Positions 16,217 through 24,659 of a stretch of 64,000 nucleotides of DNA are shown here, piece after piece. This DNA comes from Tamlana flava (lineage in GTDB: Bacteria; Bacteroidota; Bacteroidia; Flavobacteriales; Flavobacteriaceae): the NCBI RefSeq assembly GCF_041287255.1, contig NZ_JBGGTX010000005.1, forward strand, positions 1 to 64,000, given 5' to 3'. Within the stretch, counting starts at the first letter, position 1, and every line of letters begins with the position of its first letter. The notes under the pieces were generated by a model that had not been told where the DNA came from, searched no databases, and was given only the letters and a program-made list of their open reading frames with translations. A program made the translations under genes and the position numbers.

Positions 16217-16719
16217 TTGGGCTTTCTACTGAAAATAATCGTAACGATTACACTTAATAAGATAGTAAATATACTTGAGAATAACGTTTTTTGAAACACT
16301 AAAAGTATCTTAGAAACACTAAATATTTCTAAAAAAAACAGTACAAAATGATGCAATACGGTCAATATTGTAAAATAGGTGAGTTTTGAGCCAAAATCTA
16401 TGGTATTGAATTTTACCGTTTGGTGCTCATAAATTGTGCCGAACGAAGATTTTAAAACTAAGGGACGGGCATAAGCAATGAACACTGAAGCAGCGGCGTG
16501 GGCACCACCAGTATCCAGAAACAAATCGATTATTAAACCGAGTAGAAAGCTTAACAACATCAAAACAATACGGTTGTTTTTTACCGGAAAAAGAGCAATG
16601 AACAAGATGTAAATGTAAGGGTTTATGTAACCCACAAAATTAACGTGGTTCAATATTAAAACCTGTAAAATTACCAAGGCTACAAATCGGACTGTATGTA
16701 TGGAAAATATGGTGTTCAT
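16213..16719 (-). CDS. mreD: Rod-shape determining membrane protein MreD
   Basis: 168 residues, about five transmembrane segments and little else. The sequence is weakly conserved (FVALVILQVLILNHVNFVGY, SFLLGLIIDLFLDTGGAHAA), but length, topology and position between mreC and the PBP2 gene identify it. It is a scaffold of the elongasome in the inner membrane. The start follows mreC immediately, and the end overlaps the PBP2 start by four bases, so translation is probably coupled. Confidence 0.92.
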   Translation of the reverse strand: MNTIFSIHTVRFVALVILQVLILNHVNFVGYINPYIYILFIALFPVKNNRIVLMLLSFLLGLIIDLFLDTGGAHAAASVFIAYARPLVLKSSFGTIYEHQTVKFNTIDFGSKLTYFTILTVLHHFVLFFLEIFSVSKILLVFQKTLFSSIFTILLSVIVTIIFSRKPK

Positions 16720-17535
16720 TTAGTTATTTTCCAAAAGTTTATTTATTTCTTCGCTATTAACGTTTTCTATAACATATACATGCTCAAGGTTTGTCATGTC
16801 GTTAAATAGTTTCACGTTAATTTCATAGTAATTCTCAGCTGCATCGAGCTTAAAGTCTACAACAGTGCCAACAGGAATGTTTTTGGGAAATATTGATGAA
16901 CGCCCAGAGGTAATGATGGTATCTCCAATTTTTACTGGTGCAATTTTCGCTATGTCGATAAGCTGAACCATAGCTGGGTCTTTCCCGTTCCATTTTAACG
17001 TGCCAAAATGATTGGTTTTTTTTAATTGGCCACTTATTTGGCTGGTTGTGTTTAAAATGGAAATCACTGTGCCGTAACTAGGACTGGTTTTATCTACAAT
17101 ACCAACAATACCTTTTGAGGAAATAACACCAAAGTCCGGCTTAATGCTATCTTTTTTTCCCTTGTCAATCGTTAGGATGTTATCAGTCAACGAATAGCTG
17201 TTCTTTATAATGTTGGCGGTGTAAAATCGATATGCCTTGTTGTACGAAGTGCTATCGATAAAAGAAAGTTCATGTTGAATACCAGAATTTCTAAGAAGCA
17301 TTCTTAACCTTCTGTTTTCTTCTGAAAGCAATTTATTTTGAGATTTTAAACTGAAATATGAGCTAATATCATTTACAGTATTGTAAACGCCCCCTGTTAA
17401 AAAATTGGCCGAATTTATAAACTTACTTTTATGGTAAGAGTGCGATTGAATGGTAAAGAGAAGTGATAAACAAAAGAGCAACAAGAACAACAAAAAGTTT
17501 TTGTTTCTTATTATAAAATTAATAATCTGTTGCAT
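16720..17535 (-). CDS. mreC: Rod-shape determining protein MreC
   Basis: 271 residues. There is a short cytoplasmic N-terminus, one transmembrane helix (about 12-28), then a coiled coil (SLKSQNKLLSEENRRLRMLL) and the beta-barrel periplasmic domain (GVVGIVD-like segment GIVGIVDKTSPSYGTVISIL; TIITSGRSSIFPKNIPVGTV). It links the cytoplasmic MreB filament with PBP2/RodA in the periplasm. It is located 22 bp after mreB. Confidence 0.95.
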   Translation of the reverse strand: MQQIINFIIRNKNFLLFLLLFCLSLLFTIQSHSYHKSKFINSANFLTGGVYNTVNDISSYFSLKSQNKLLSEENRRLRMLLRNSGIQHELSFIDSTSYNKAYRFYTANIIKNSYSLTDNILTIDKGKKDSIKPDFGVISSKGIVGIVDKTSPSYGTVISILNTTSQISGQLKKTNHFGTLKWNGKDPAMVQLIDIAKIAPVKIGDTIITSGRSSIFPKNIPVGTVVDFKLDAAENYYEINVKLFNDMTNLEHVYVIENVNSEEINKLLENN

Positions 17536-17557
17536 GGGTTATTCGCCTATTTTACGC

Positions 17558-18586
17558 TTACTTTATCAATACGCTTTTGTATTTAGGTAAATTTTTAAGT
17601 GTAATGCCCGTACCTCTTACAACAGCACGCAAAGGATCTTCGGCAATGTAAACAGGTAAGTCTGTTTTTTGCGACAGACGTTTATCCAAACCACGAAGCA
17701 TGGAACCTCCACCCGCTAAATAAATACCTGTGTTGTAAATATCGGCGGCTAATTCTGGTGGTGTTTGCGATAGGGTTTCCATTACGGCATCCTCAATTCG
17801 TAAAATGGATTTATCCAATGCCTTGGCAATTTCACGGTACGAAATAGATACTTGTTTTGGTTTTCCTGTCAATAAATCACGTCCTTGTACGCTCATATCT
17901 TCCGGAGGCAGTTCCAAATCTTCGGTTGCTGCGCCAATTTGTATTTTTATTTTTTCGGCAGTACGCTCACCAACATAAAGGTTGTGCTGGGTACGCATGT
18001 AATATACAATATCATTGGTGAAAACATCACCTGCAATTTTAACCGATTTGTCACACACAATGCCGCCTAAGGCAATCACAGCAATTTCGGTAGTACCACC
18101 ACCTATATCAACTACCATATTTCCTTTGGGTTGCATAATATCAACGCCAATACCAATAGCGGCGGCCATAGGCTCGTGAATCAAGTAAACTTCTTTTCCA
18201 TTAACACGCTCGGCACTTTCTTTAACAGCACGCATTTCCACTTCAGTAATGCCTGATGGAATACAAATAACCATACGAAGTGCAGGTGTAAAAAACTTCT
18301 TTTTTAATGCCGGAATGTTTTTGATGAACATACTTATCATCTGCTCTGAAGCATCAAAATCCGCAATTACCCCATCTTTTAGCGGACGTATGGTTTTTAT
18401 GTTTTCATGGGTTTTGCCCTGCATCAAACTGGCTTGTTGCCCTACGGCAATTATTTTTCCAGAAATTCTGTCTCGGGCTACTATTGAAGGTGCATCAACA
18501 ACTACTTTGTCGTTGTGAATAATAAGTGTATTTGCAGTACCTAAATCTATCGCAATTTCTTCGGTTAAGAAATCAAAAAATCCCAT
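17558..18586 (-). CDS. mreB: Actin-like cell-shape protein MreB
   Basis: 342 residues, full length for MreB. Nucleotide-binding motifs of the actin superfamily are visible: DLGTANTLI near the N-terminus, IHEPMAAAIGIG, VDIGGGTTEIAV, and the adenosine motif LAGGGSMLRGLD near the C-terminus. It polymerises along the inner membrane and directs side-wall synthesis. It is the first gene of the mreBCD-mrdA-rodA operon. The 186 bp gap upstream (18587-18772) probably contains the operon promoter, though no box stands out clearly. Confidence 0.97.
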   Translation of the reverse strand: MGFFDFLTEEIAIDLGTANTLIIHNDKVVVDAPSIVARDRISGKIIAVGQQASLMQGKTHENIKTIRPLKDGVIADFDASEQMISMFIKNIPALKKKFFTPALRMVICIPSGITEVEMRAVKESAERVNGKEVYLIHEPMAAAIGIGVDIMQPKGNMVVDIGGGTTEIAVIALGGIVCDKSVKIAGDVFTNDIVYYMRTQHNLYVGERTAEKIKIQIGAATEDLELPPEDMSVQGRDLLTGKPKQVSISYREIAKALDKSILRIEDAVMETLSQTPPELAADIYNTGIYLAGGGSMLRGLDKRLSQKTDLPVYIAEDPLRAVVRGTGITLKNLPKYKSVLIK

Positions 18587-18772
18587 GGGCTATTAAAAGT
18601 TGTTTAGTAGTTAAAAAACGAATCCCGTAAATGTAATAAAACTTGATAAATATATAGGTTTTAAAGGATTCAAAATGTTTTTAAATTATTGTATCTGGTT
18701 CCTATACGTTATTCATCGATTTTTAGACCATTGTAATAATATTAAAAGCACTAAAACAATACTTTTTTGTAA

Positions 18773-20305
18773 TTAATGTTTGAAATGGCGTGTGCCAGTC
18801 ATTACCATGGAAACTCCATTTTCATTGCAGTAATCAATACTCAATTGGTCTTTAATAGAACCTCCCGGTTGAATTACCGCTGCAATACCTGCATTATTGG
18901 CAATTTCAACGCAATCTGGAAATGGGAAAAAGGCATCGCTCGCCATAACCGCACCTTTTAAATCGAAGCTGAAAGAACCAGCTTTGTGGATAGCTTGCTG
19001 TAAGGCATCAACACGGCTTGTTTGCCCAGTGCCACTAGCGCATAATTGTTTGTTTTTTGCCAATACAATGGTGTTGGATTTGGTATGCTTACAGATTTTG
19101 GAGGCAAATAATAAATCTTCAATTTGGGCATTTGTTGGATCGGTGTTTGTCACCGTTTTTAAATCTTCGGCCTTATCGGTAATATTATTTCTATCTTGAA
19201 CCAAAACTCCGTTTAAACAACTTCTAACGTTGGTTTTTGGCATTTCAATGTCATGGATTTCCAATAAAATTCTGTTCTTTTTGCCTTTAAGCAATTCTAG
19301 GGCTACAGGTGCGAAAGAAGGTGCAATAACCACTTCGCAGAACAGTTTGTGGATTTCTTCGGCGGTAGCCAAATCAATCTCGGTATTACTTATTAAAACA
19401 CCACCAAAGGCAGAAACAGGGTCGCCAGCTAGTGCGTCAACATATGCTTGGTGTAAATTGTCGCGCTGTGCCAAGCCACAAGCATTGTTGTGTTTAAGGA
19501 TTGCAAAGGTAGGGGCTTCATTTTTAAATTCCAGCATTAAATTAACCGCTGCATCTACATCTAAAAGGTTGTTGTAGCTTAACTCCTTACCGTGAAGTTT
19601 GGTAAATAGTTCATCAAAATTACCGAAGAAGAAGCCTCTTTGGTGAGGGTTTTCTCCATAGCGCAAAACCCTGCCTTTTGTTTCGCTAATTTTTAAAGCC
19701 GCTTCATCATGGTTTTGGTTGAAGTAGTTGAAAATAGCCGTATCGTAATGTGATGACACGTTAAAGGCTTTTCCGGCAAAACGTTTTCTGTCTTCCTCGG
19801 AAATAGAGCCATTATTAGCAGAAATTAATTCTAAAAATTCAGCATAATCATCTACGGAAGAAACACAAATTACATCGGCATAATTTTTAGCCGCTGCACG
19901 AATCAATGAAATACCTCCAATATCTATTTTTTCAATAATATCTTGATTACTTGCCCCTGAAGCCACGGTTTTTTCAAAAGGATAAAGATCAACAATAACC
20001 ACATCAATTTGGGGGATTTCGTATTCGGCCAATTCAGCCACATCACCTTCGTGATTTTGTCTGTTCAAAATACCGCCAAATACTTTAGGGTGCAATGTTT
20101 TTACACGCCCGCCAAGAATGGAGGGGTAAGAGGTTACGTCCTCTACTGGAACAACGTTAATGCCTAAATCGTTAATAAATTTTTCGGTACCACCGGTTGA
20201 ATAAATGGTAACGCCTTGTTTGTTCAGTTCTCTTACTATCGACTCTAGACCGTCTTTACTAAATACTGATATTAATGCTGATTTAATGGTTTTTTCGTTG
20301 CTCAT
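18773..20305 (-). CDS. purH: Bifunctional AICAR transformylase/IMP cyclohydrolase
   Basis: 510 residues, the usual PurH length. The N-terminal MGS-like cyclohydrolase domain has IYSTGGTEKFI and GGRVKTLHPKVFGGIL. The C-terminal AICAR transformylase domain has ILKHNNACG and a KTNTIVLAK-like segment. It catalyses the last two steps of de novo IMP synthesis in the cytoplasm. It stands alone between mreB and a GAF-domain gene, with its own promoter about 70 bp upstream. Confidence 0.97.
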   Translation of the reverse strand: MSNEKTIKSALISVFSKDGLESIVRELNKQGVTIYSTGGTEKFINDLGINVVPVEDVTSYPSILGGRVKTLHPKVFGGILNRQNHEGDVAELAEYEIPQIDVVIVDLYPFEKTVASGASNQDIIEKIDIGGISLIRAAAKNYADVICVSSVDDYAEFLELISANNGSISEEDRKRFAGKAFNVSSHYDTAIFNYFNQNHDEAALKISETKGRVLRYGENPHQRGFFFGNFDELFTKLHGKELSYNNLLDVDAAVNLMLEFKNEAPTFAILKHNNACGLAQRDNLHQAYVDALAGDPVSAFGGVLISNTEIDLATAEEIHKLFCEVVIAPSFAPVALELLKGKKNRILLEIHDIEMPKTNVRSCLNGVLVQDRNNITDKAEDLKTVTNTDPTNAQIEDLLFASKICKHTKSNTIVLAKNKQLCASGTGQTSRVDALQQAIHKAGSFSFDLKGAVMASDAFFPFPDCVEIANNAGIAAVIQPGGSIKDQLSIDYCNENGVSMVMTGTRHFKH

Positions 20306-20373
20306 TTTTAGTTGTTATGAATTAAAATTCTTGCTGTTTTTCAGGAGTTTATGTTGAAATTTGTAAATAACTG

Positions 20374-20403
20374 CAAAAGTACTTATTTCCTTTAAAAAAC
20401 AAA
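20374..20403 (-). promoter_or_regulatory. purH promoter (Bacteroidota type)
   Basis: On the minus strand TTTG is followed after 18 bases by TACTTTTG, matching the Bacteroidota consensus TTTG and TAnnTTTG. It ends about 70 bp upstream of the purH ATG. Confidence 0.6.
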
Positions 20404-20473
20404 TGCAGAATAATTAAAAATGAAGGTGATTTTTTAACTAAAAAGTGAAGTTGTCAACACGAAAGGCTTAAAT

Positions 20474-20929
20474 TTAAAAGAGCGAGGAAACTTCAGCACA
20501 AACAAACTCCAAAAATTGCTCATCAGCTTCGGTAAATGGGTCGAGTGTGTTTGAGTCAATATCAATTTGGCCAATATTTTCACCGTTTACAAAGATGGGA
20601 ATAACAATTTCAGACTTAACCGTAATACTGCAGGCTATATAGTTATCTTGCACGGCTACATCAGGCACCATAAAGTTTTGGTTGCTAACTGCTACTTGCC
20701 CACAAATACCTTTCCCAAAAGGTATAATGGTATGGTCAGTTGGTGCGCCAACGTAGGGGCCTAGCTTTAATTCTTCTTTGTCGCCATTTCGAAAATAAAA
20801 CCCAACCCAGTTGTAATGGTCAACGTTTTTTTCAAGTAAAGCGCAAATGGCCAAAAGTCGTTCGTCAACATTTTTTTTGGAATTTGCAGTAATTGTTTTT
20901 ACTTGAGGTTTTAACTGTTCAAACGTCAT
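20474..20929 (-). CDS. GAF-domain protein, free methionine-(R)-sulfoxide reductase type
   Basis: 151 residues forming one GAF domain. The stretch LGPYVGAPTDHTIIPFGKGICG, followed by VPDVAVQDNYIACSITVKSE, matches the fRMsr family, which reduces free methionine-R-sulfoxide in the cytoplasm. Two of the three family cysteines are present (C76 and C100, the latter at the position of the catalytic Cys in known members). The third, expected at position 66, is His. The reducing cycle may therefore use a single resolving Cys, or the protein may have drifted towards ligand binding. It is monocistronic and ends about 170 bp before purH starts. Confidence 0.8.
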   Translation of the reverse strand: MTFEQLKPQVKTITANSKKNVDERLLAICALLEKNVDHYNWVGFYFRNGDKEELKLGPYVGAPTDHTIIPFGKGICGQVAVSNQNFMVPDVAVQDNYIACSITVKSEIVIPIFVNGENIGQIDIDSNTLDPFTEADEQFLEFVCAEVSSLF

Positions 20930-21036
20930 AGCATAAAAAGTTTTGGTAAAAGTATTTAAAAAGGCTTAATTTCGGTATTCCGTTCAAACAACTTTAACAT
21001 GTTTCCGTTTTGGCCTACGGGAAAACCAAAGTATAA

Positions 21037-21588
21037 TTGAAGCAACTTTTCATAAAATACAAATCGGTTATAAGATTCATTCTAACATTTTTGTTGGTTT
21101 ATGGTGTTCTATCTTTTGCTTATAAATTTTATTTGCAATTTTCGGATGGCTCAAAATTCTATCCCGATTACATGACCCATTTGGTGGCCAAACAAAGTGA
21201 AGCGTTGTTAGATTCCTTTGGTTATAACGCCGAAGTTTTGCCGCACCCAGATGAGCCATCCATGAAAATAATTGTTAATGGACGATATTTGGCCCGCGTT
21301 ATCGAGGGATGTAATGCCGTGAGTATCATTATTCTGTTTCTGTCTTTTATCATGGCGTTTTCGGGCAAGTTTAAAACCACTTTTTTTTATATCCTTTCGG
21401 GAAGTGTTCTAATATACTCAGTGAATTTGTTGCGCATTGTATTTCTGACACTTGGGTTATATCACTACCCCAAATATGAAGACGTGTTGCACACAGTTGT
21501 TTTTCCAGCTATTATTTACGGAATGGTGTTTTTGCTGTGGATTTTTTGGGTGAATCGATTTTCAAAATTAAATAAAAGCAATGAGTAG
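21037..21588 (+). CDS. xrtF: Exosortase F
   Basis: 183 residues and about five transmembrane segments. The exosortase catalytic triad is visible: C92 (VIEGCNAVSII), R133 (NLLRIVFL) and H152 (EDVLHTVVFP). Exosortases process proteins carrying a C-terminal sorting signal at the outer face of the inner membrane. The start is a TTG at 21037; no ATG lies upstream of the first helix, and the first internal Met would remove it. The small size and the partner gene, which overlaps by eight bases, identify the Flavobacteriaceae XrtF type. No obvious sorting target is encoded in this window. Confidence 0.88.
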   Translation: MKQLFIKYKSVIRFILTFLLVYGVLSFAYKFYLQFSDGSKFYPDYMTHLVAKQSEALLDSFGYNAEVLPHPDEPSMKIIVNGRYLARVIEGCNAVSIIILFLSFIMAFSGKFKTTFFYILSGSVLIYSVNLLRIVFLTLGLYHYPKYEDVLHTVVFPAIIYGMVFLLWIFWVNRFSKLNKSNE

Positions 21589-22009
21589 GTTTTCAAAATA
21601 CATATGGTTAGCCCTCCTGTTTCTTTTATTGGTATTGATTCGGTTTTTTGAGGATATCCTGTTTTACGACCCGTATCTTACGTTTTTTCAAAACGATTAT
21701 TTGTATATTGATAGTCCCCGCCGAGAGGTAACCAAATTAGTTGCTTTTACAACCCTGCGATACACTTTGAACACTGTAGTTTCTTTGGGTATTTTATATG
21801 TGTTCTTTAAGGATAAAAGTATCGTGAAATTTTCGATAATTATTTATGCTTTTGTATTTATCGTTTTAATTGTAATCTATCTGTATTTTGTAATTAACCC
21901 GAGGCAAGAAGACTACTATTTGTTTTTTAATATCCGACGATTTTTGATACAACCCATAATTTTGATTTTGTTGTTGCCGGCTTTTTACTATCACAGGCTT
22001 AAAAATTGA
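21581..22009 (+). CDS. Exosortase F system-associated membrane protein
   Basis: 142 residues with about four hydrophobic segments (YIWLALLFLLLVLIRFF, VVSLGILYVFF, IIIYAFVFIVLIVIYLYF, PIILILLLPAFYYH). It overlaps xrtF by eight bases and is therefore translationally coupled to it. Its length, topology and position match the small partner protein that regularly follows xrtF in Flavobacteriaceae. Its biochemical role is not known to me. It ends just before a strong bidirectional terminator. Confidence 0.8.
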   Translation: MSRFSKYIWLALLFLLLVLIRFFEDILFYDPYLTFFQNDYLYIDSPRREVTKLVAFTTLRYTLNTVVSLGILYVFFKDKSIVKFSIIIYAFVFIVLIVIYLYFVINPRQEDYYLFFNIRRFLIQPIILILLLPAFYYHRLKN

Positions 22010-22016
22010 AAGGCAT

Positions 22017-22057
22017 AAAAAAACGCTCTGAAATCAATCAGAGCGTTTTTTATTTTA
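22017..22057. terminator. Bidirectional terminator between the xrtF pair and groL
   Basis: Perfect 10 bp stem AACGCTCTGA/TCAGAGCGTT with an A-run before and a T-run after, placed between two convergent genes. Confidence 0.9.
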
Positions 22058-22112
22058 GTTTCACTCGTTTTTTTGGGTCCGAGGGAGATGAGATGCCTGT
22101 CGAGGCTCTCGA

Positions 22113-23741
22113 CTACATCATGCCTGGCATGCCTCCGCCACCCATTGGCATTGCAGGGGCATCCTCTTTAATGTCGATTAAAGCACATTCGGTGGTTAAA
22201 ATCATTCCGGCCACAGAAGCTGCATTTTCTAAAGCAATACGTGTTACTTTTTTAGGATCGATGATTCCAGCTTTAAGCATATCAACATATTGTTCAGATT
22301 TAGCATCGTAACCAAAGTCTTTTTTGCCTTCCATAACTTTGTTGATAACAACGCTACCCTCCCCACCAGCATTTTCTACTATGGTGCGTAATGGTGCTTC
22401 AATAGCTTTATTCACAATTTGAACACCTGTGGTTTCATCTAAAGTGTCAGTAGTTAACTTTTCTAGAACAGCTTTGGCTCTTACCAAGGCAACCCCACCA
22501 CCAGCAACAATACCTTCTTCAACGGCGGCTCTTGTGGCATGTAACGCATCATCAACACGGTCTTTTTTCTCTTTCATTTCCACTTCACTGGCGGCGCCAA
22601 CATAAAGTACGGCAACCCCACCTGCCAGTTTAGCTAAACGCTCTTGTAGTTTTTCTTTATCGTAGTCGCTGGTTGTGGTTTCAATTTGTGCTTTAATTTG
22701 GTTTACCCTAGCCTTTATGTCAGAAGCTTTACCAGAACCATTTACTATGGTGGTATTGTCTTTATCAACAGTTACAGTTTCGGCTGTACCCAACATGCTT
22801 AAATCAGCATTTTCTAGAGTAAAACCTCTTTCCTCAGAAATCACGGTTCCACCAGTTAAGATGGCAATGTCCTCAAGCATCGCTTTTCTTCTGTCACCAA
22901 AACCAGGAGCTTTTACCGCAGCAATTTTAAGACCACCACGTAATTTGTTAACTACCAAAGTAGCTAGAGCTTGTCCGTCAACATCTTCAGCAACGATTAA
23001 TAACGGGCGACCAGATTGCGCCACTGGCTCTAAAATTGGAAGGATTTCCTGTAGGTTTGAAATCTTTTTGTCGAACAATAAAATGTATGGATTTTCTAAA
23101 TCAGCAATCATTTTATCAGAATCTGTTACGAAGTAAGGTGATAAATATCCTCTATCAAATTGCATACCTTCAACAACATCAACATAGGTGTCTAAACCTT
23201 TTGCTTCCTCAACAGTAATTACGCCTTCTTTGCCAACCTTGGTAAATGCTTTTGCGATTAATTCTCCAATAGTGTCATCATTGTTCGCTGAAATAGCAGC
23301 AACTTGTTTTATTTTTTCTGAAGAATTACCAACTTGTTTTGCTTGTTTTTCTAGGTCTTTAGTAATAGCTTCAACAGCCTTATCAATACCACGTTTTAAG
23401 TCCATTGGGTTAGCACCGGAGGCTACGTTTTTTAAGCCTTCTTTTACGATGGCTTGCGCCAAAACCGTAGCAGTTGTTGTTCCGTCGCCAGCTAAATCGC
23501 TGGTTTTACTTGCTACTTCTTTAACCATTTGTGCACCCATGTTTTCGTGAGCATCCTCAAGTTCAATTTCTTTAGCAACGGAAACACCATCTTTGGTTAC
23601 TTGTGGTGCTCCAAAGCTTTTACTGATTATTACGTTACGTCCTTTAGGACCTAAAGTTACTTTTACTGCATTTGCCAATGCATCAACACCGCGTTTTAAT
23701 CCGTCGCGTGCTTCAATATCAAATTTTATATCTTTTGCCAT
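22113..23741 (-). CDS. groL: Chaperonin GroEL
   Basis: 542 residues, a standard length. Family signatures include AKDIKFDIEARDGLKRGVDA, GPKGRNVIISKSFG, the ATP-binding GDGTTTATVLAQAI, and the glycine/methionine-rich tail GGGGMPGMM. It forms the double-ring cage for protein folding in the cytoplasm together with GroES. It follows groES by 99 bp on the same strand. Confidence 0.98.
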   Translation of the reverse strand: MAKDIKFDIEARDGLKRGVDALANAVKVTLGPKGRNVIISKSFGAPQVTKDGVSVAKEIELEDAHENMGAQMVKEVASKTSDLAGDGTTTATVLAQAIVKEGLKNVASGANPMDLKRGIDKAVEAITKDLEKQAKQVGNSSEKIKQVAAISANNDDTIGELIAKAFTKVGKEGVITVEEAKGLDTYVDVVEGMQFDRGYLSPYFVTDSDKMIADLENPYILLFDKKISNLQEILPILEPVAQSGRPLLIVAEDVDGQALATLVVNKLRGGLKIAAVKAPGFGDRRKAMLEDIAILTGGTVISEERGFTLENADLSMLGTAETVTVDKDNTTIVNGSGKASDIKARVNQIKAQIETTTSDYDKEKLQERLAKLAGGVAVLYVGAASEVEMKEKKDRVDDALHATRAAVEEGIVAGGGVALVRAKAVLEKLTTDTLDETTGVQIVNKAIEAPLRTIVENAGGEGSVVINKVMEGKKDFGYDAKSEQYVDMLKAGIIDPKKVTRIALENAASVAGMILTTECALIDIKEDAPAMPMGGGGMPGMM

Positions 23742-23774
23742 TTTATTAATTTTTAGCTGTTTGCCTATAGCTAT

Positions 23775-23840
23775 TTGCTATTGGCTAATTTGTTTATTAA
23801 TTCTTTTTAGTTGGAGCTAGAAGTCAAAGACTAATAGCAA
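23775..23840 (-). other. Intercistronic hairpin between groES and groL
   Basis: TTGCTATT (23775-23782) and AATAGCAA (23833-23840) form an 8 bp stem around a roughly 50 bp loop, beginning at the base after the groES stop. It may influence the relative amounts of the two mRNAs; this is only an inference. Confidence 0.3.
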
Positions 23841-24116
23841 TTATATAATAGCCAAAATATCGCTCTCACGCATGATTAGGTAATCTTTACCTTCAAGTTT
23901 AAGCTCTGTTCCTGCATATTTACCATATAAAACAGTGTCGCCAACTTTTACGGTAATGGGCTCGTCCTTTGTGCCTTTTCCAGCAGCAACAACAGTGCCC
24001 TTTTGTGGTTTTTCTTTAGCGTTATCTGGAATGATGATTCCTGATGCTGTTTTAGTTTCAGCGGCAGCTGGTTCAATAAGAACACGGTCTGCTAAGGGTT
24101 TAATGTTTAATGCCAT
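23841..24116 (-). CDS. groS: Co-chaperonin GroES
   Basis: 91 residues. Signatures are IKPLADRVLIEPAAAETKTA, the mobile loop SGIIIPDNAKEKPQ-like region, and the conserved GDTVLYGKYAGTEL. It forms the lid of the GroEL cage. It is the first gene of the groES-groL operon. No CIRCE (HrcA) element is visible upstream; a sigma-54-like element is described separately. Confidence 0.97.
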   Translation of the reverse strand: MALNIKPLADRVLIEPAAAETKTASGIIIPDNAKEKPQKGTVVAAGKGTKDEPITVKVGDTVLYGKYAGTELKLEGKDYLIMRESDILAII

Positions 24117-24164
24117 TTGATGTATATTTTTAATTTTAAAATTAATGTTAACGCTTAGTCATTA

Positions 24165-24180
24165 TGCTAAAAATGTGCCA
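24165..24180 (-). promoter_or_regulatory. Sigma-54-like (-24/-12) element upstream of groES
   Basis: On the minus strand TGGCACATTTTTAGCA has the GG-N10-GC spacing of sigma-54 promoters and differs from TGGCAC-N5-TTGCA by one base. Its -12 end lies about 50 bp from the groES ATG. No TAnnTTTG box is seen in this leader. Confidence 0.35.
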
Positions 24181-24231
24181 ATGCAATTTAACTGACAAAC
24201 TTTCATATCTGTTTATTGAAATAGTAGAAAT

Positions 24232-24265
24232 AAAAAATGCCAACTGAAAGAGCTGGCATTTTTAT
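24232..24265 (-). terminator. Terminator downstream of secG
   Basis: Stem AATGCCA/TGGCATT, with T-runs on both sides, located between secG and the groES leader. Confidence 0.8.
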
Positions 24266-24281
24266 TATTTGCAAAAATAAA

Positions 24282-24659
24282 TTATTCTGTTGCCGTTGTG
24301 TTGTTTGGATCTGTGTCATTTGACATAGCTGGTGTCGCATCTTGGGTGCTTGGCAAAGCCTCAGGTAATGGCTGTGTTGTAGTTGCATCTGGATCTAATG
24401 CTTTTGAATCAACACTTTCTGAACCCTTGTTTATAGCCACATTGGATATTAAAATCAATACCAATAACACTGTTGCCAAAGTCCATGTGCTTCTGTCCAA
24501 AAAGTCCGTGGTCTTTTTTACGCCACCCAATTGTTGTGTGCCACCACCACCAAATGATGATGACAATCCGCCACCTTTAGGGTTTTGCACCATAATTACT
24601 ACAACAAGTAAAAATGCCACAACTACTATAAGGACTAAAAATATTGTAAACGTACTCAT
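24282..24659 (-). CDS. secG: Preprotein translocase subunit SecG
   Basis: 125 residues. Two transmembrane helices (about 5-24 and 57-76) flank the conserved cytoplasmic loop MVQNPKGGGLSSSFGGGG, with TDFLDRSTW before the second helix, as in all SecG proteins. A Thr/Pro/Asp-rich tail of about 45 residues follows. It is part of the SecYEG channel. The start overlaps the TPR gene stop by one base. Confidence 0.95.
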   Translation of the reverse strand: MSTFTIFLVLIVVVAFLLVVVIMVQNPKGGGLSSSFGGGGTQQLGGVKKTTDFLDRSTWTLATVLLVLILISNVAINKGSESVDSKALDPDATTTQPLPEALPSTQDATPAMSNDTDPNNTTATE

